Assembly (NCBI RefSeq): GCF_949769225.1 | Contig: NZ_CATKPB010000016.1 | Length of the DNA stretch: 13,998 bases | Strand: one strand, 5' to 3' | Source: Peptoniphilus_A genitalis | GTDB taxonomy: Bacteria; Bacillota; Clostridia; Tissierellales; Peptoniphilaceae | In this document: positions 1 to 5,710 of the stretch, piece after piece | Layout: the number at the start of each line of letters is the position of its first letter | How positions within the stretch are numbered: the stretch's first letter is position 1 | Position numbers and translations under genes: made by a program | The notes under the pieces: model-generated | The model's database searches: none | Told to the model about the DNA's origin: nothing | The model's input: the letters and a program-made list of their open reading frames with translations, nothing else

Positions 1-248
1 CCCGCCATGTTCATTACCATGACTAAAGATCCAAGCATTGCCAAGAAAACTAGCATAAGGGCATTGTCCCCTAGCTTGGTCCCCATAAGTGCAAAAACTG
101 TTTCCAAGGCGGCAATAATATTTCCGCCTGTAAATATAAGTCCTCCAGCTATAATTCCAATTAAAAGTGAAGTTATTACTTCCTTAGTTATAAGTGCCAA
201 GGCTATGGCAACTATTGGAGGAATTATTGATAAAAATCCAAATTCCAT
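1..248 (-). CDS. NhaC-family Na+/H+ antiporter, N-terminal part (cut by window edge)
   Basis: Only the first 82 codons are inside the window. The protein starts MEFGFLSIIPPIVAIALAL and continues with two very hydrophobic segments, roughly residues 5-21 and 25-45, followed by a third hydrophobic stretch with the pattern NALMLVFLAMLGSLVMVM. An N-terminus of the type 'IIPPIVAIALALITKEV' is characteristic of the NhaC-like branch of Na+/H+ antiporters, which are polytopic inner-membrane proteins exchanging protons for sodium or for organic ions. The start ATG at 246-248 is set by an AAGGAG ribosome binding site ending a few bases upstream. The gene begins 13 bp after the stop of the TIM-barrel gene with no terminator between, so the two are probably co-transcribed. 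The substrate cannot be told: NhaC relatives also include malate/lactate and amino-acid exchangers, and the rest of the protein is missing. Confidence 0.75.
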   Translation of the reverse strand, partial: MEFGFLSIIPPIVAIALALITKEVITSLLIGIIAGGLIFTGGNIIAALETVFALMGTKLGDNALMLVFLAMLGSLVMVMNMA

Positions 249-261
249 TTTTTCTCCTTTA

Positions 262-975
262 TTATTTATTTTCCTCTTCTCTTTTATTTTCCCTATAAAC
301 ATCCATTACTTCAGAGAAAATATCAGAGCTTGATACTGGTGTATAGGTGATGGCATTGGCTCCAGCTTCTATTGTCTCGAGTATATGCTCATCAGTATGC
401 CCACCTGTTGCTATAATTGGAAACTCATCTCCAAGTAGCTTCCTTGTATATCTTACTAGTTCTGCAGTTTTTTTGCCACCTGCAATATTTAAAACTCTTG
501 CACCAGCTGCAACTTTACCTTCAATATCGTCGTACTTTGATATGACAGTAGCAATAACTGCTATGTCAAGTGCCTGGGATATTAGTCTGATGTTTTCATT
601 AGACATTGGAGCATTGACAACAACTCCAGTGGCTCCTAGTAGCTCGGCTTGGAGTCCAATGTTTACAGTCCTAAGACCTGAAGTTGTACCTCCACCTATT
701 CCAACAAAAACTGGCACCGACGCAACTTCCATTATAGCAGATACAATTTTTAACTGAGGGGTAAAGGGATAAACAGACATAATTGCCTGAGCATTGTTAT
801 TTACAATTATTGGTATGTCGTTAGTGAATATCAGAGATTTTATTCTCTTACCCATAAAGTTAATACCACTTGCCCTATATGTTACTTCAGGTACAGACAC
901 CTGCCTTCTTCTTAGTTCTGTTTCAATTGAGGGAACGAATTTCTTTTTCTTTTCTAAATCATTAAAGTTTTCCAT
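262..975 (-). CDS. TIM-barrel (ribulose-phosphate-binding-type) protein of unknown activity
   Basis: A 237-residue protein with alternating beta/alpha pattern and glycine-rich loops at the ends of predicted strands: VGIGGGTTSG (91-100), NIAGGKK (163-169) and IIATGGHTDE (187-196), the last resembling a phosphate-binding loop of beta/alpha barrels such as ThiE, TrpC or IMPDH relatives. From memory, close homologues in clostridia are named only 'hydrolase' or TIM-barrel protein, and I do not know an assigned reaction. The start ATG follows GGGAGG with five to six bases of spacing. A good promoter lies 38 bp upstream of the start, and the NhaC-type antiporter follows 13 bp downstream, so the two form an operon. 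The pairing suggests that the enzyme acts on a metabolite that the exchanger moves, but this is inference. An enzyme of a degradative pathway or a phosphosugar isomerase are alternatives. Confidence 0.7.
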   Translation of the reverse strand: MENFNDLEKKKKFVPSIETELRRRQVSVPEVTYRASGINFMGKRIKSLIFTNDIPIIVNNNAQAIMSVYPFTPQLKIVSAIMEVASVPVFVGIGGGTTSGLRTVNIGLQAELLGATGVVVNAPMSNENIRLISQALDIAVIATVISKYDDIEGKVAAGARVLNIAGGKKTAELVRYTRKLLGDEFPIIATGGHTDEHILETIEAGANAITYTPVSSSDIFSEVMDVYRENKREEENK

Positions 976-1013
976 TTTTACCTCCCTTTAAAATAAAAAG
1001 CTCATTACTAAAC

Positions 1014-1042
1014 ATTTAATAAAATTTTTATATACTTGTCAA
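1014..1042 (-). promoter_or_regulatory. Promoter of the TIM-barrel/antiporter operon
   Basis: Read on the minus strand, a perfect -35 box TTGACA (1042-1037) is separated by 17 bases from TTAAAT (1019-1014), a 4/6 match to the -10 box. It points toward the start at 975 with a short leader. Confidence 0.55.
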
Positions 1043-1047
1043 TAATA

Positions 1048-1077
1048 TTCTGAATAATAATGTTTTAAAACTATGAT
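1048..1077 (+). promoter_or_regulatory. Possible promoter of the HEPN-nuclease gene
   Basis: TATGAT at 1072-1077 is a 5/6 match to the -10 box, with TATACT overlapping just downstream at 1077-1082. The best -35 is weak (TTCTGA at 1048-1053, 18-base spacing). It stands back to back with the minus-strand promoter at 1014-1042. Confidence 0.3.
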
Positions 1078-1113
1078 ATACTTTCCTTATAAGATGGTGA
1101 AAGAGGTGGAAAA

Positions 1114-2019
1114 ATGCCTGTCAATTTAAAAAAATTTGGCTTTGAATTTGAAGATTGTGAGAAGAAGGTTTCTTATTCTATAAAACATGATGATAAGCCC
1201 CTAAAGTTAAGTGAAGAAATGACTAAGAACTTGGAGTACCTCCTCTGGTATGTCCCAAATATTAATTCTGCCCAGTCACAAGAAAATGAACTCACATCAT
1301 CCCTTAGCTTTGAGAACTTTGTCTTTGGCATAATAAAAAATTATATGAATTTAGAAAATAAGGACGTGGCCTTCCTCGACTATATTGACCCAGACATTGT
1401 AAAGTTTTACGACAAAAAGATTTGCCCCCACTCCCAAAAAATTATTTTGACAAAGTCAGCGAGCGAGTCAAAGACCGACTGCCTCCTTAGACACATTAGA
1501 AACTCCCTAGCCCATGGCAACTTTAACCTTGTTGAGGATATGCTCGTGGGTTTCGACTACAAGTTTGGTCCTGGAGGTCAAGAAATTTGCACAGGGATCT
1601 TTAAAATCTTTCCCAAGAACCTATTGAGAGGTCTATCAAGTCTTGACGAAGAAGTCACAGCAGAAGGTCTTGCACAAATTGCCCTCCAAAGGACAGGCTA
1701 CGACCTGGAAAGATTTAATAACGAGGACAGGGATACTTCCTTTGACTTTTATGTGAAGAAGGGTGCCAAGAGGTACGCCCTAGAAATTAAAAAGTACAAG
1801 GACACAGAGGTCTTGTCAGAAAAAGAGGTGCAGAAGCTCTTGGACAAGTTCTCAGGCCTTTACGAAAAAATAATTCCAGTCCTTTTTGTCAACACCTCCT
1901 TCTTAAAAAAAGAAACCAAGGAGAAGTTAAAGAAGGAAAGAGTAATAATCTTGGATATAAAAAATATTCTCAAGATGTTAGAAGGTCGAGACATCTTAGG
2001 CGAGATTGAGTCCTATTAA
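1114..2019 (+). CDS. HEPN-like domain fused to PD-(D/E)XK (Mrr-like) nuclease-like domain
   Basis: A 301-residue soluble protein with two visible parts. The N-terminal half is mostly helical and carries LLRHIRNSLAHGNF at 124-137; R129-N130 and H134 match the Rx4H motif of HEPN domains, many of which are metal-independent ribonucleases. The C-terminal part (about 180-295) looks like a restriction-endonuclease fold: a helix (AEGLAQIALQRTGYD), then D211 in a strand (SFDFYVKKG), then A-L-E224-I-K226 in the next strand, giving a D-(X)12-ExK site. Strands PVLFVN and RVIILD, followed by a helix (NILKMLE), match the end of Mrr-type domains. The ATG follows GAGGTGG. The gene stands alone on the plus strand with no methylase or antitoxin next to it, and a 32-bp repeat array follows it. 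Host defence or stress-toxin activity is inferred; the HEPN part could instead be non-catalytic. Codon use looks slightly richer in C-ending codons than in the pxp genes, but not enough to argue for transfer. Confidence 0.6.
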   Translation: MPVNLKKFGFEFEDCEKKVSYSIKHDDKPLKLSEEMTKNLEYLLWYVPNINSAQSQENELTSSLSFENFVFGIIKNYMNLENKDVAFLDYIDPDIVKFYDKKICPHSQKIILTKSASESKTDCLLRHIRNSLAHGNFNLVEDMLVGFDYKFGPGGQEICTGIFKIFPKNLLRGLSSLDEEVTAEGLAQIALQRTGYDLERFNNEDRDTSFDFYVKKGAKRYALEIKKYKDTEVLSEKEVQKLLDKFSGLYEKIIPVLFVNTSFLKKETKEKLKKERVIILDIKNILKMLEGRDILGEIESY

Positions 2020-2044
2020 AATATTTTGATTTTTAAAATATTTT
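2018..2044 (+). terminator. AT-only hairpin at the end of the HEPN-nuclease gene
   Basis: The self-complementary decamer AAAATATTTT occurs at 2018-2027, overlapping the stop codon, and again at 2035-2044. The two can pair over 10 A-T base pairs around a 7-base loop. There is no GC in the stem and no clear U-run, so its role as a terminator is doubtful. Confidence 0.25.
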
Positions 2045-2046
2045 AA

Positions 2047-2206
2047 ATATCTTATAAACTCGGTTAATTTCCCCTTTAACTTATTAGCTAACTTTATATT
2101 TTATTTTTTTACTTGTGAACTATTTTCAAATTTTCTCTTTTAACTTATGCGATGATTTTTAATTCTAATTTTTTACTTATGAGTTGATTTTAAATTTTCC
2201 CCCTCT
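2047..2206. repeat. Degenerate 32-bp tandem repeat, about five copies
   Basis: The hexamer ACTTAT (or ACTTGT) recurs in exact 32-base register at 2079, 2111, 2143 and 2175, with a related TCTTATAAACT at 2050. By eye, the unit at 2175 matches those at 2079, 2111 and 2143 at about 21-22 of 32 positions each, mainly in the first seven bases and in the central ATTTTAAATTTT-like part. The units are T-rich, so some similarity comes from composition, but the fixed register does not. The array fills the gap after the HEPN-nuclease gene and ends before the terminator at 2235-2260. No spacers separate the units, so it is not a CRISPR array. Confidence 0.5.
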
Positions 2207-2234
2207 ATCTATTTATTCATAAATTATTGCAAGC

Positions 2235-2260
2235 AAAAAGGATGCCCACTAGGCATCCTT
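2235..2260 (-). terminator. Intrinsic terminator of the DUF1294 gene
   Basis: A perfect 9-bp stem (AAGGATGCC at 2238-2246 with GGCATCCTT at 2252-2260) surrounds a 5-base loop. On the minus strand it runs into five T residues (2239-2235). The stem overlaps the stop codon of the gene at 2259. It could also stop plus-strand transcripts, where ATTTT follows. Confidence 0.8.
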
Positions 2261-2504
2261 ATTTTAAGGTCACATAAATTGTCGCAAGTATTCCAATAAA
2301 GTTTGCTATATAAAATTTCTTCTCACGAGTCTTGTGTCGGAAAAATTCCATGCCAGCAAGGCCGCCAAGACCTGCTACAAGAGAAAAGGTCAAGAGAGTC
2401 TTTTCACTTATCCTCCACATCTTGTGCCTGGCCTTAAACTTGTCCAGGCCATAAAGAATAAAATTCATTAAGTTTAAGATTATCACTATATAAATATTTT
2501 CCAT
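2259..2504 (-). CDS. DUF1294 small membrane protein
   Basis: An 81-residue integral membrane protein. It opens with a hydrophobic segment (about 4-18), then the family's conserved cluster YGLDKFKAR (18-26) and WRISEKTLL (30-38), a second hydrophobic segment (37-52) with GLGGLAGME, the motif FRHKTREKKF (55-64) and a last hydrophobic segment (64-79). The order 'DK-x-A, WRI-E-LL, GG-G, RHKT--KF' is that of DUF1294 proteins, which have no known function and are usually 80-120 residues long, so this one is near the shorter end but complete. GAGG precedes the ATG by about ten bases. It has its own promoter at 2536-2564 and its own terminator, so it appears to be a single-gene unit. Nothing in the context suggests a partner. 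Confidence 0.85.
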   Translation of the reverse strand: MENIYIVIILNLMNFILYGLDKFKARHKMWRISEKTLLTFSLVAGLGGLAGMEFFRHKTREKKFYIANFIGILATIYVTLK

Positions 2505-2535
2505 TAAATCATCCTCAACTTATAAACTACAAAAT

Positions 2536-2564
2536 ATAATATCACAAGTTGAATATGAAATTAA
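2536..2564 (-). promoter_or_regulatory. Probable promoter of the DUF1294 gene
   Basis: On the minus strand TTAATT (2564-2559) and TATTAT (2541-2536, 5/6 match) are 17 bases apart. The -35 box is weak. An inverted pair TCAACTT (2515-2521) and AAGTTGA (2546-2552) brackets the -10 box. Confidence 0.35.
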
Positions 2565-2581
2565 AATTTTTTAATGAGAGC

Positions 2582-3064
2582 TTACTCCATCATTTCAAAT
2601 TTAGCAGCACCAGTTTCAAATTTTTCATTTTTTAGTCTTTCAATTAAGTTGTCAAAGTCTTCTTGGCTCTTCTTATAATCATCTACTTCTTTCCCATACT
2701 TGATTTTCAAAGCTTCATTGGCAAGGTCCTTATCAATGGAACCAAAGTATAGGTCTTCTCCTGTATACCTAACTTCTTCTGCATCAGTTAAGATAAGAAG
2801 GATTACCCCATATATAAATCCTGTCTTGAAGGACTCATCTTTGCTTATGTCAGGCTCGTCACTTAGTTTAATTTCCAAGCTTTTGTTTTTTACTTTATAA
2901 TCTTCAAGCTTATAAGGTCTCCAGTCAATGCTTCCAATTAATTTCTCTAGACCCCTTTCATTAGTTAGGTCTGTCTTCATAGGATAAAGAGATTTATTCT
3001 CGCATCCAGTAAGGAAAAGCATTAAAACTCCTAAGGCAAATAAAAATTTAAAATATTTTTTCAT
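2582..3064 (-). CDS. Hypothetical lipoprotein
   Basis: A 160-residue protein with a lipoprotein signal peptide: KK at residues 2-3, a hydrophobic core (6-17) and lipobox LTGC with the modified cysteine at 21. The mature part, about 140 residues, is acidic and lysine-rich and is expected to be anchored on the outer face of the cell membrane. It contains a hydrophobic stretch around 83-94 (TGFIYGVILLILTD), probably a buried strand or helix in a compact fold, and ends in a helical region with repeated K/E. I do not recognise a family. The ATG is preceded by AAAGGAG. A strong promoter lies at 3100-3128, and transcription can continue toward the DUF1294 gene because no convincing terminator is seen in 2505-2581. 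The function is unknown. Confidence 0.75.
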   Translation of the reverse strand: MKKYFKFLFALGVLMLFLTGCENKSLYPMKTDLTNERGLEKLIGSIDWRPYKLEDYKVKNKSLEIKLSDEPDISKDESFKTGFIYGVILLILTDAEEVRYTGEDLYFGSIDKDLANEALKIKYGKEVDDYKKSQEDFDNLIERLKNEKFETGAAKFEMME

Positions 3065-3099
3065 AGAAATAACTCCTTTAAACTTTATTACTTTATCTA

Positions 3100-3128
3100 A
3101 TTATACTCTTCATCCACTTAAACTACAA
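3100..3128 (-). promoter_or_regulatory. Promoter of the lipoprotein gene
   Basis: On the minus strand TTGTAG (3128-3123) is followed after exactly 17 bases by a perfect TATAAT (3105-3100). The start codon lies about 35 bases further on. Confidence 0.6.
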
Positions 3129-3154
3129 ACTAATAACTATCAATCTTTAAGCAT

Positions 3155-3183
3155 AAAAAATCTGCCAAGTTTCCCTGGCAGAT
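3155..3183 (-). terminator. Intrinsic terminator of the 5-oxoprolinase operon
   Basis: An 8-bp stem (ATCTGCCA at 3160-3167 with TGGCAGAT at 3176-3183) closes an 8-base loop and is followed on the minus strand by a run of six T residues. It starts 14 bases after the stop of the DUF1445 gene. Confidence 0.85.
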
Positions 3184-3197
3184 AATAAATTTTATTT

Positions 3198-3995
3198 TTA
3201 AAATACTGAAACGTAAGCGTCTTTTTTATCTAAGATAAGCATGTAACCTGGCGCGTGTGTAATCATGATTTCAGGTTTAGAAGCCATAGCTACTGCTTGA
3301 GGTGTTACTCCACAAGCCCAAAATACTGGCACTTCTCCTTCTTTGATTTCACTTCTTTCACCAAAGTCTGGCTTGTCAACGTCTTTGATTCCTATTACAG
3401 ATGGATCACCAATATGAACTGGTGCTCCGTGAGTTGCTGGGAATCTTGCAGTAACAGTTGTTGCCCTAACAATATCCTTGTAAGGAACTGGTCTCATAGA
3501 TACGACTGTGTTTCCATGGAAGATACCAGCAGGTTCTGTTGCAAGATTTGTGATATACATTGGAACGTTGTGTTCATCTTCGATGTGTCTTACAGGTACA
3601 TCAGCTTCTAACATGGCTTTTTCAAAGGAGAAGGAACATCCAATAACGAAAGTAACAAAGTCATCTTGCCACACGTCTTTAAGGTCCTTAACTTCTTCAA
3701 CAAATTCGCCATTTTTATATATCCTATACCTTGGCACATCTGTCCTTATGTCGGCTCCCTCAGCCATTATTTTTGTAAGAGGGCTTCCTTCATCTAAAAC
3801 TTCAAGGATTGGACAAGGTTTAGGATTTCTTTGAGCAAAGAGTAGAAAATCGTAGGCATATTTCTTTGGAAGAATTGCAAGGTTAGCTTGCAAATATCCT
3901 TCACTCATGCCAGAAGTTGGAAGATCAACTTCTCCCTTTCTAATAAGTTCTCTTACTTCTCTTGGGTGTAATTTACCTAGTTCACTTAATTTCAT
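3198..3995 (-). CDS. YcsI/DUF1445 family protein (putative hydro-lyase, D-glutamate cyclase family)
   Basis: A 265-residue cytoplasmic protein, full length for the YcsI/DUF1445 family. Conserved blocks are SGMSEGYLQANL (28-39), IGCSFSFE (118-125), FPATHGAPVHIGDP (185-198), FWACGVTPQ (225-233) and ITHAPGYML (245-253), with cysteines at 120 and 228 that are typical of the family. Databases call bacterial members 'putative hydro-lyase'; the related mammalian protein DGLUCY converts D-glutamate to 5-oxo-D-proline, and the Pfam family is named after that activity. Its start overlaps the stop of pxpC by 4 bp (ATGA), so the two are translationally coupled. Being last in a 5-oxoproline operon supports a role in making or handling a cyclic glutamate derivative, but the reaction in this organism is inferred. 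B. subtilis ycsI lies in the equivalent cluster. Confidence 0.85.
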   Translation of the reverse strand: MKLSELGKLHPREVRELIRKGEVDLPTSGMSEGYLQANLAILPKKYAYDFLLFAQRNPKPCPILEVLDEGSPLTKIMAEGADIRTDVPRYRIYKNGEFVEEVKDLKDVWQDDFVTFVIGCSFSFEKAMLEADVPVRHIEDEHNVPMYITNLATEPAGIFHGNTVVSMRPVPYKDIVRATTVTARFPATHGAPVHIGDPSVIGIKDVDKPDFGERSEIKEGEVPVFWACGVTPQAVAMASKPEIMITHAPGYMLILDKKDAYVSVF

Positions 3996-4936
3996 ATTAC
4001 AGACTCCTTCTTAATTGTTTCAAACCTATTCCTGTAGTCAAGAGTTGCCTTTTGTGCTTCTTCGATAGTAACCTTTTGGAATAAAACCTTATCTAAGAAG
4101 GACATTTGTGCAAGCTTGTGAAGGTCTGGTGTTATTACGTTACCAATCTTTGTGTAACCACCAGTAGTTTGTCTATCTGCAACTAGGATAATTGGTTGAC
4201 CATTTGCTGGTACTTGGATTGAACCAAAAGTTGTTCCGTCAGAAATAATATCTGCAGTTTCCTTGTGCTCAATCGGAGTTCCCTTTAGTCTAATTCCCAT
4301 CCTGTCAAAGTCCTTAGTCACTTGGTAACCACCTGACCTAAATAGGTCGTGGATTCCCTTTTCAGTGAAATAGTCGTCTTGAGGTCCAAGAACAACTCTT
4401 AGTAGGTTGCAGTGGTTAAATTTAGGAAGATACTTTTCAGGTATTCTTCTCATTGTCTTATCTTTGGAGCCTACAATATTTAATGTGTCCTTAGGTTTTA
4501 ATGCTCTTCCGTCAATTCCACCCATTTTTGTCTTGATGTGAGTTGACTTAGAACCATTAACCACTGGCACATCTATAGAGCCACCGAAGGCAAGGTAGCC
4601 TCTAACACCTTCATTAACTTTACCAAATTGTAAAGTATCTCCAGCCTTAACCTTAATGGTTTCAAACATTGGTGCAGGCTGACCATTAATTTTTGGATTC
4701 ATATCAGAACCTGTTATTGCAAGTGTAAGGTCTTCATTAAACTTAAGAGTCGGTCCGAAATAAGTCATTTCAAGAACAGCTTCGTCAAGTTTATTTCCAA
4801 CTAAGATATTGGCAAGTCTGTAGTTGTAATCATCCATGACACCTGATGTAGGTATACCTAGTTCTTGGTAGCCATATCTACCAGAATCTTGAATTGTTGT
4901 GAGAATCCCACCGTTAATTACATCGATACTACTCAT
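3992..4936 (-). CDS. pxpC: 5-oxoprolinase subunit C (PxpC, KipA-like carboxyltransferase-type domain)
   Basis: A 314-residue protein from the preferred start, full length for the 'biotin-dependent carboxyltransferase' (allophanate hydrolase subunit 2) family. Motifs are GILTTIQDSGRYGY (10-23), PTSGVMDDYNYRLAN (29-43), FDRMGIRLKG (209-218) and DRQTTGGYTKIG (254-265). With PxpA and PxpB it forms the prokaryotic ATP-dependent 5-oxoprolinase, which opens 5-oxo-L-proline to L-glutamate. A GTG nine bases further upstream (4945) is in frame, but AGGGG lies 8-12 bases before the ATG at 4936 and would be too close to the GTG, so I use the ATG. That start overlaps the pxpB stop by 8 bp; the next gene overlaps by 4 bp. 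The B. subtilis homologue was first named KipA for an effect on sporulation kinase KinA. Confidence 0.93.
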   Translation of the reverse strand: MSSIDVINGGILTTIQDSGRYGYQELGIPTSGVMDDYNYRLANILVGNKLDEAVLEMTYFGPTLKFNEDLTLAITGSDMNPKINGQPAPMFETIKVKAGDTLQFGKVNEGVRGYLAFGGSIDVPVVNGSKSTHIKTKMGGIDGRALKPKDTLNIVGSKDKTMRRIPEKYLPKFNHCNLLRVVLGPQDDYFTEKGIHDLFRSGGYQVTKDFDRMGIRLKGTPIEHKETADIISDGTTFGSIQVPANGQPIILVADRQTTGGYTKIGNVITPDLHKLAQMSFLDKVLFQKVTIEEAQKATLDYRNRFETIKKESVI

Positions 4937-5675
4937 GAAGATCACCCCTCTTTACCTTCTTAATTGAAACCTTGTAGGTATCTTTTTCCACTTCATCTTT
5001 AATTCTGTCATATTCTTTTTGATCAATAGAGACATACCTAATGTAGTCACCAGCTTGGATGAATACAGGTGGTTCCTTTGTATCATCAAAAAGCTTAAGT
5101 GGAGTTCTTCCTATTAGTTGCCATCCTCCAGGAGATTCAAGTGGGTACATACCAGTTTGATTAGCTGCAATACCAACTGAACCTGGTTCTATTTTTAATC
5201 TTGGGCTCTTTAATCTTGGAGTTGCAATTCTTTCATCAAGTCCACCAAGATAAGTGAAGCCTGGCATGAAGCCCATCATATAAACTAAATAATCTGTTCC
5301 AGAGTGAATCTTTATAACTTCTTCTTTAGATAGTTTTGCGTTTTCAGCTACAAAGTCAATGTCTGGACCATATTCGCCACCATAAAGTGTTGGGATTTCA
5401 ATAAGTCTAACTTCGTCACTTTGTTCCCCTGAGTTAGCCTTGCTAAGTCCCTTTAAGGTATCAACCATTTCGCCATAGGAAATCTTTACTGAGTCATAAT
5501 TAATTAATATAGACCTGTAAGTTGGCAAAATGTCCAAGATACCATCAATATTCTTCTTTTTTAAACTTTCTACAACTGCGGCAATTCTGGCGTTTATCTC
5601 TTTTTCAATAGTGTCGCCAAATTCCATAACTATGGCAGAATCACCAGCAGTTAGAAATTTTATTTTATCATACAT
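4929..5675 (-). CDS. pxpB: 5-oxoprolinase subunit B (PxpB, KipI-like)
   Basis: A 248-residue protein matching allophanate hydrolase subunit 1/KipI in length and motifs: GDSAIVMEFGD near the N-terminus (11-21), MGFMPGFTYLGGLD (134-147), and the cyclophilin-like block with EPGSVGIAANQTGMYP (163-178) and SPGGWQLIGRTP (181-192). PxpB works with PxpC as the ATP-using half of 5-oxoprolinase, while PxpA provides the other part of the reaction. The ATG at 5675 follows TAGGAGC. The gene starts 35 bases after the transporter stop and its end overlaps pxpC. In B. subtilis the homologue KipI also inhibits KinA. Nothing in this window points to sporulation, so the metabolic role is the sensible reading. 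Confidence 0.93.
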   Translation of the reverse strand: MYDKIKFLTAGDSAIVMEFGDTIEKEINARIAAVVESLKKKNIDGILDILPTYRSILINYDSVKISYGEMVDTLKGLSKANSGEQSDEVRLIEIPTLYGGEYGPDIDFVAENAKLSKEEVIKIHSGTDYLVYMMGFMPGFTYLGGLDERIATPRLKSPRLKIEPGSVGIAANQTGMYPLESPGGWQLIGRTPLKLFDDTKEPPVFIQAGDYIRYVSIDQKEYDRIKDEVEKDTYKVSIKKVKRGDLHE

Positions 5676-5710
5676 TTTTTGCTCCTATACTTATGCCAAA
5701 ATATCTTTAA

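Noticed and set aside
347..757. Plus-strand reading frame opposite the TIM-barrel gene
   Set aside because: It has no ribosome binding site and is the mirror of a well-supported minus-strand gene; its Pro/Ser/Ala-rich translation is typical of antisense frames.
2047..2206. CRISPR array
   Set aside because: The repeated units follow each other directly with no unique spacers, they share only about two thirds of positions, and no cas gene is present.
2515..2552. Inverted pair TCAACTT/AAGTTGA around the DUF1294 promoter
   Set aside because: Only seven bases per arm with 24 bases between them in AT-rich DNA; chance is likely, though the arms bracket the -10 box.
3255..3611. Cysteine-rich plus-strand reading frame inside the DUF1445 gene
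   Set aside because: The Cys/Ser/Trp content comes from reading conserved codons of the real gene on the opposite strand; there is no ribosome binding site or family resemblance.
4937..4945. GTG as the pxpC start
   Set aside because: The AGGGG ribosome binding site lies next to this GTG and is correctly spaced only for the ATG at 4936.
3992..5675. KipI/KipA as sporulation-kinase inhibitors
   Set aside because: The full 5-oxoprolinase gene set is present and no sporulation gene is visible, so a metabolic role explains them better.
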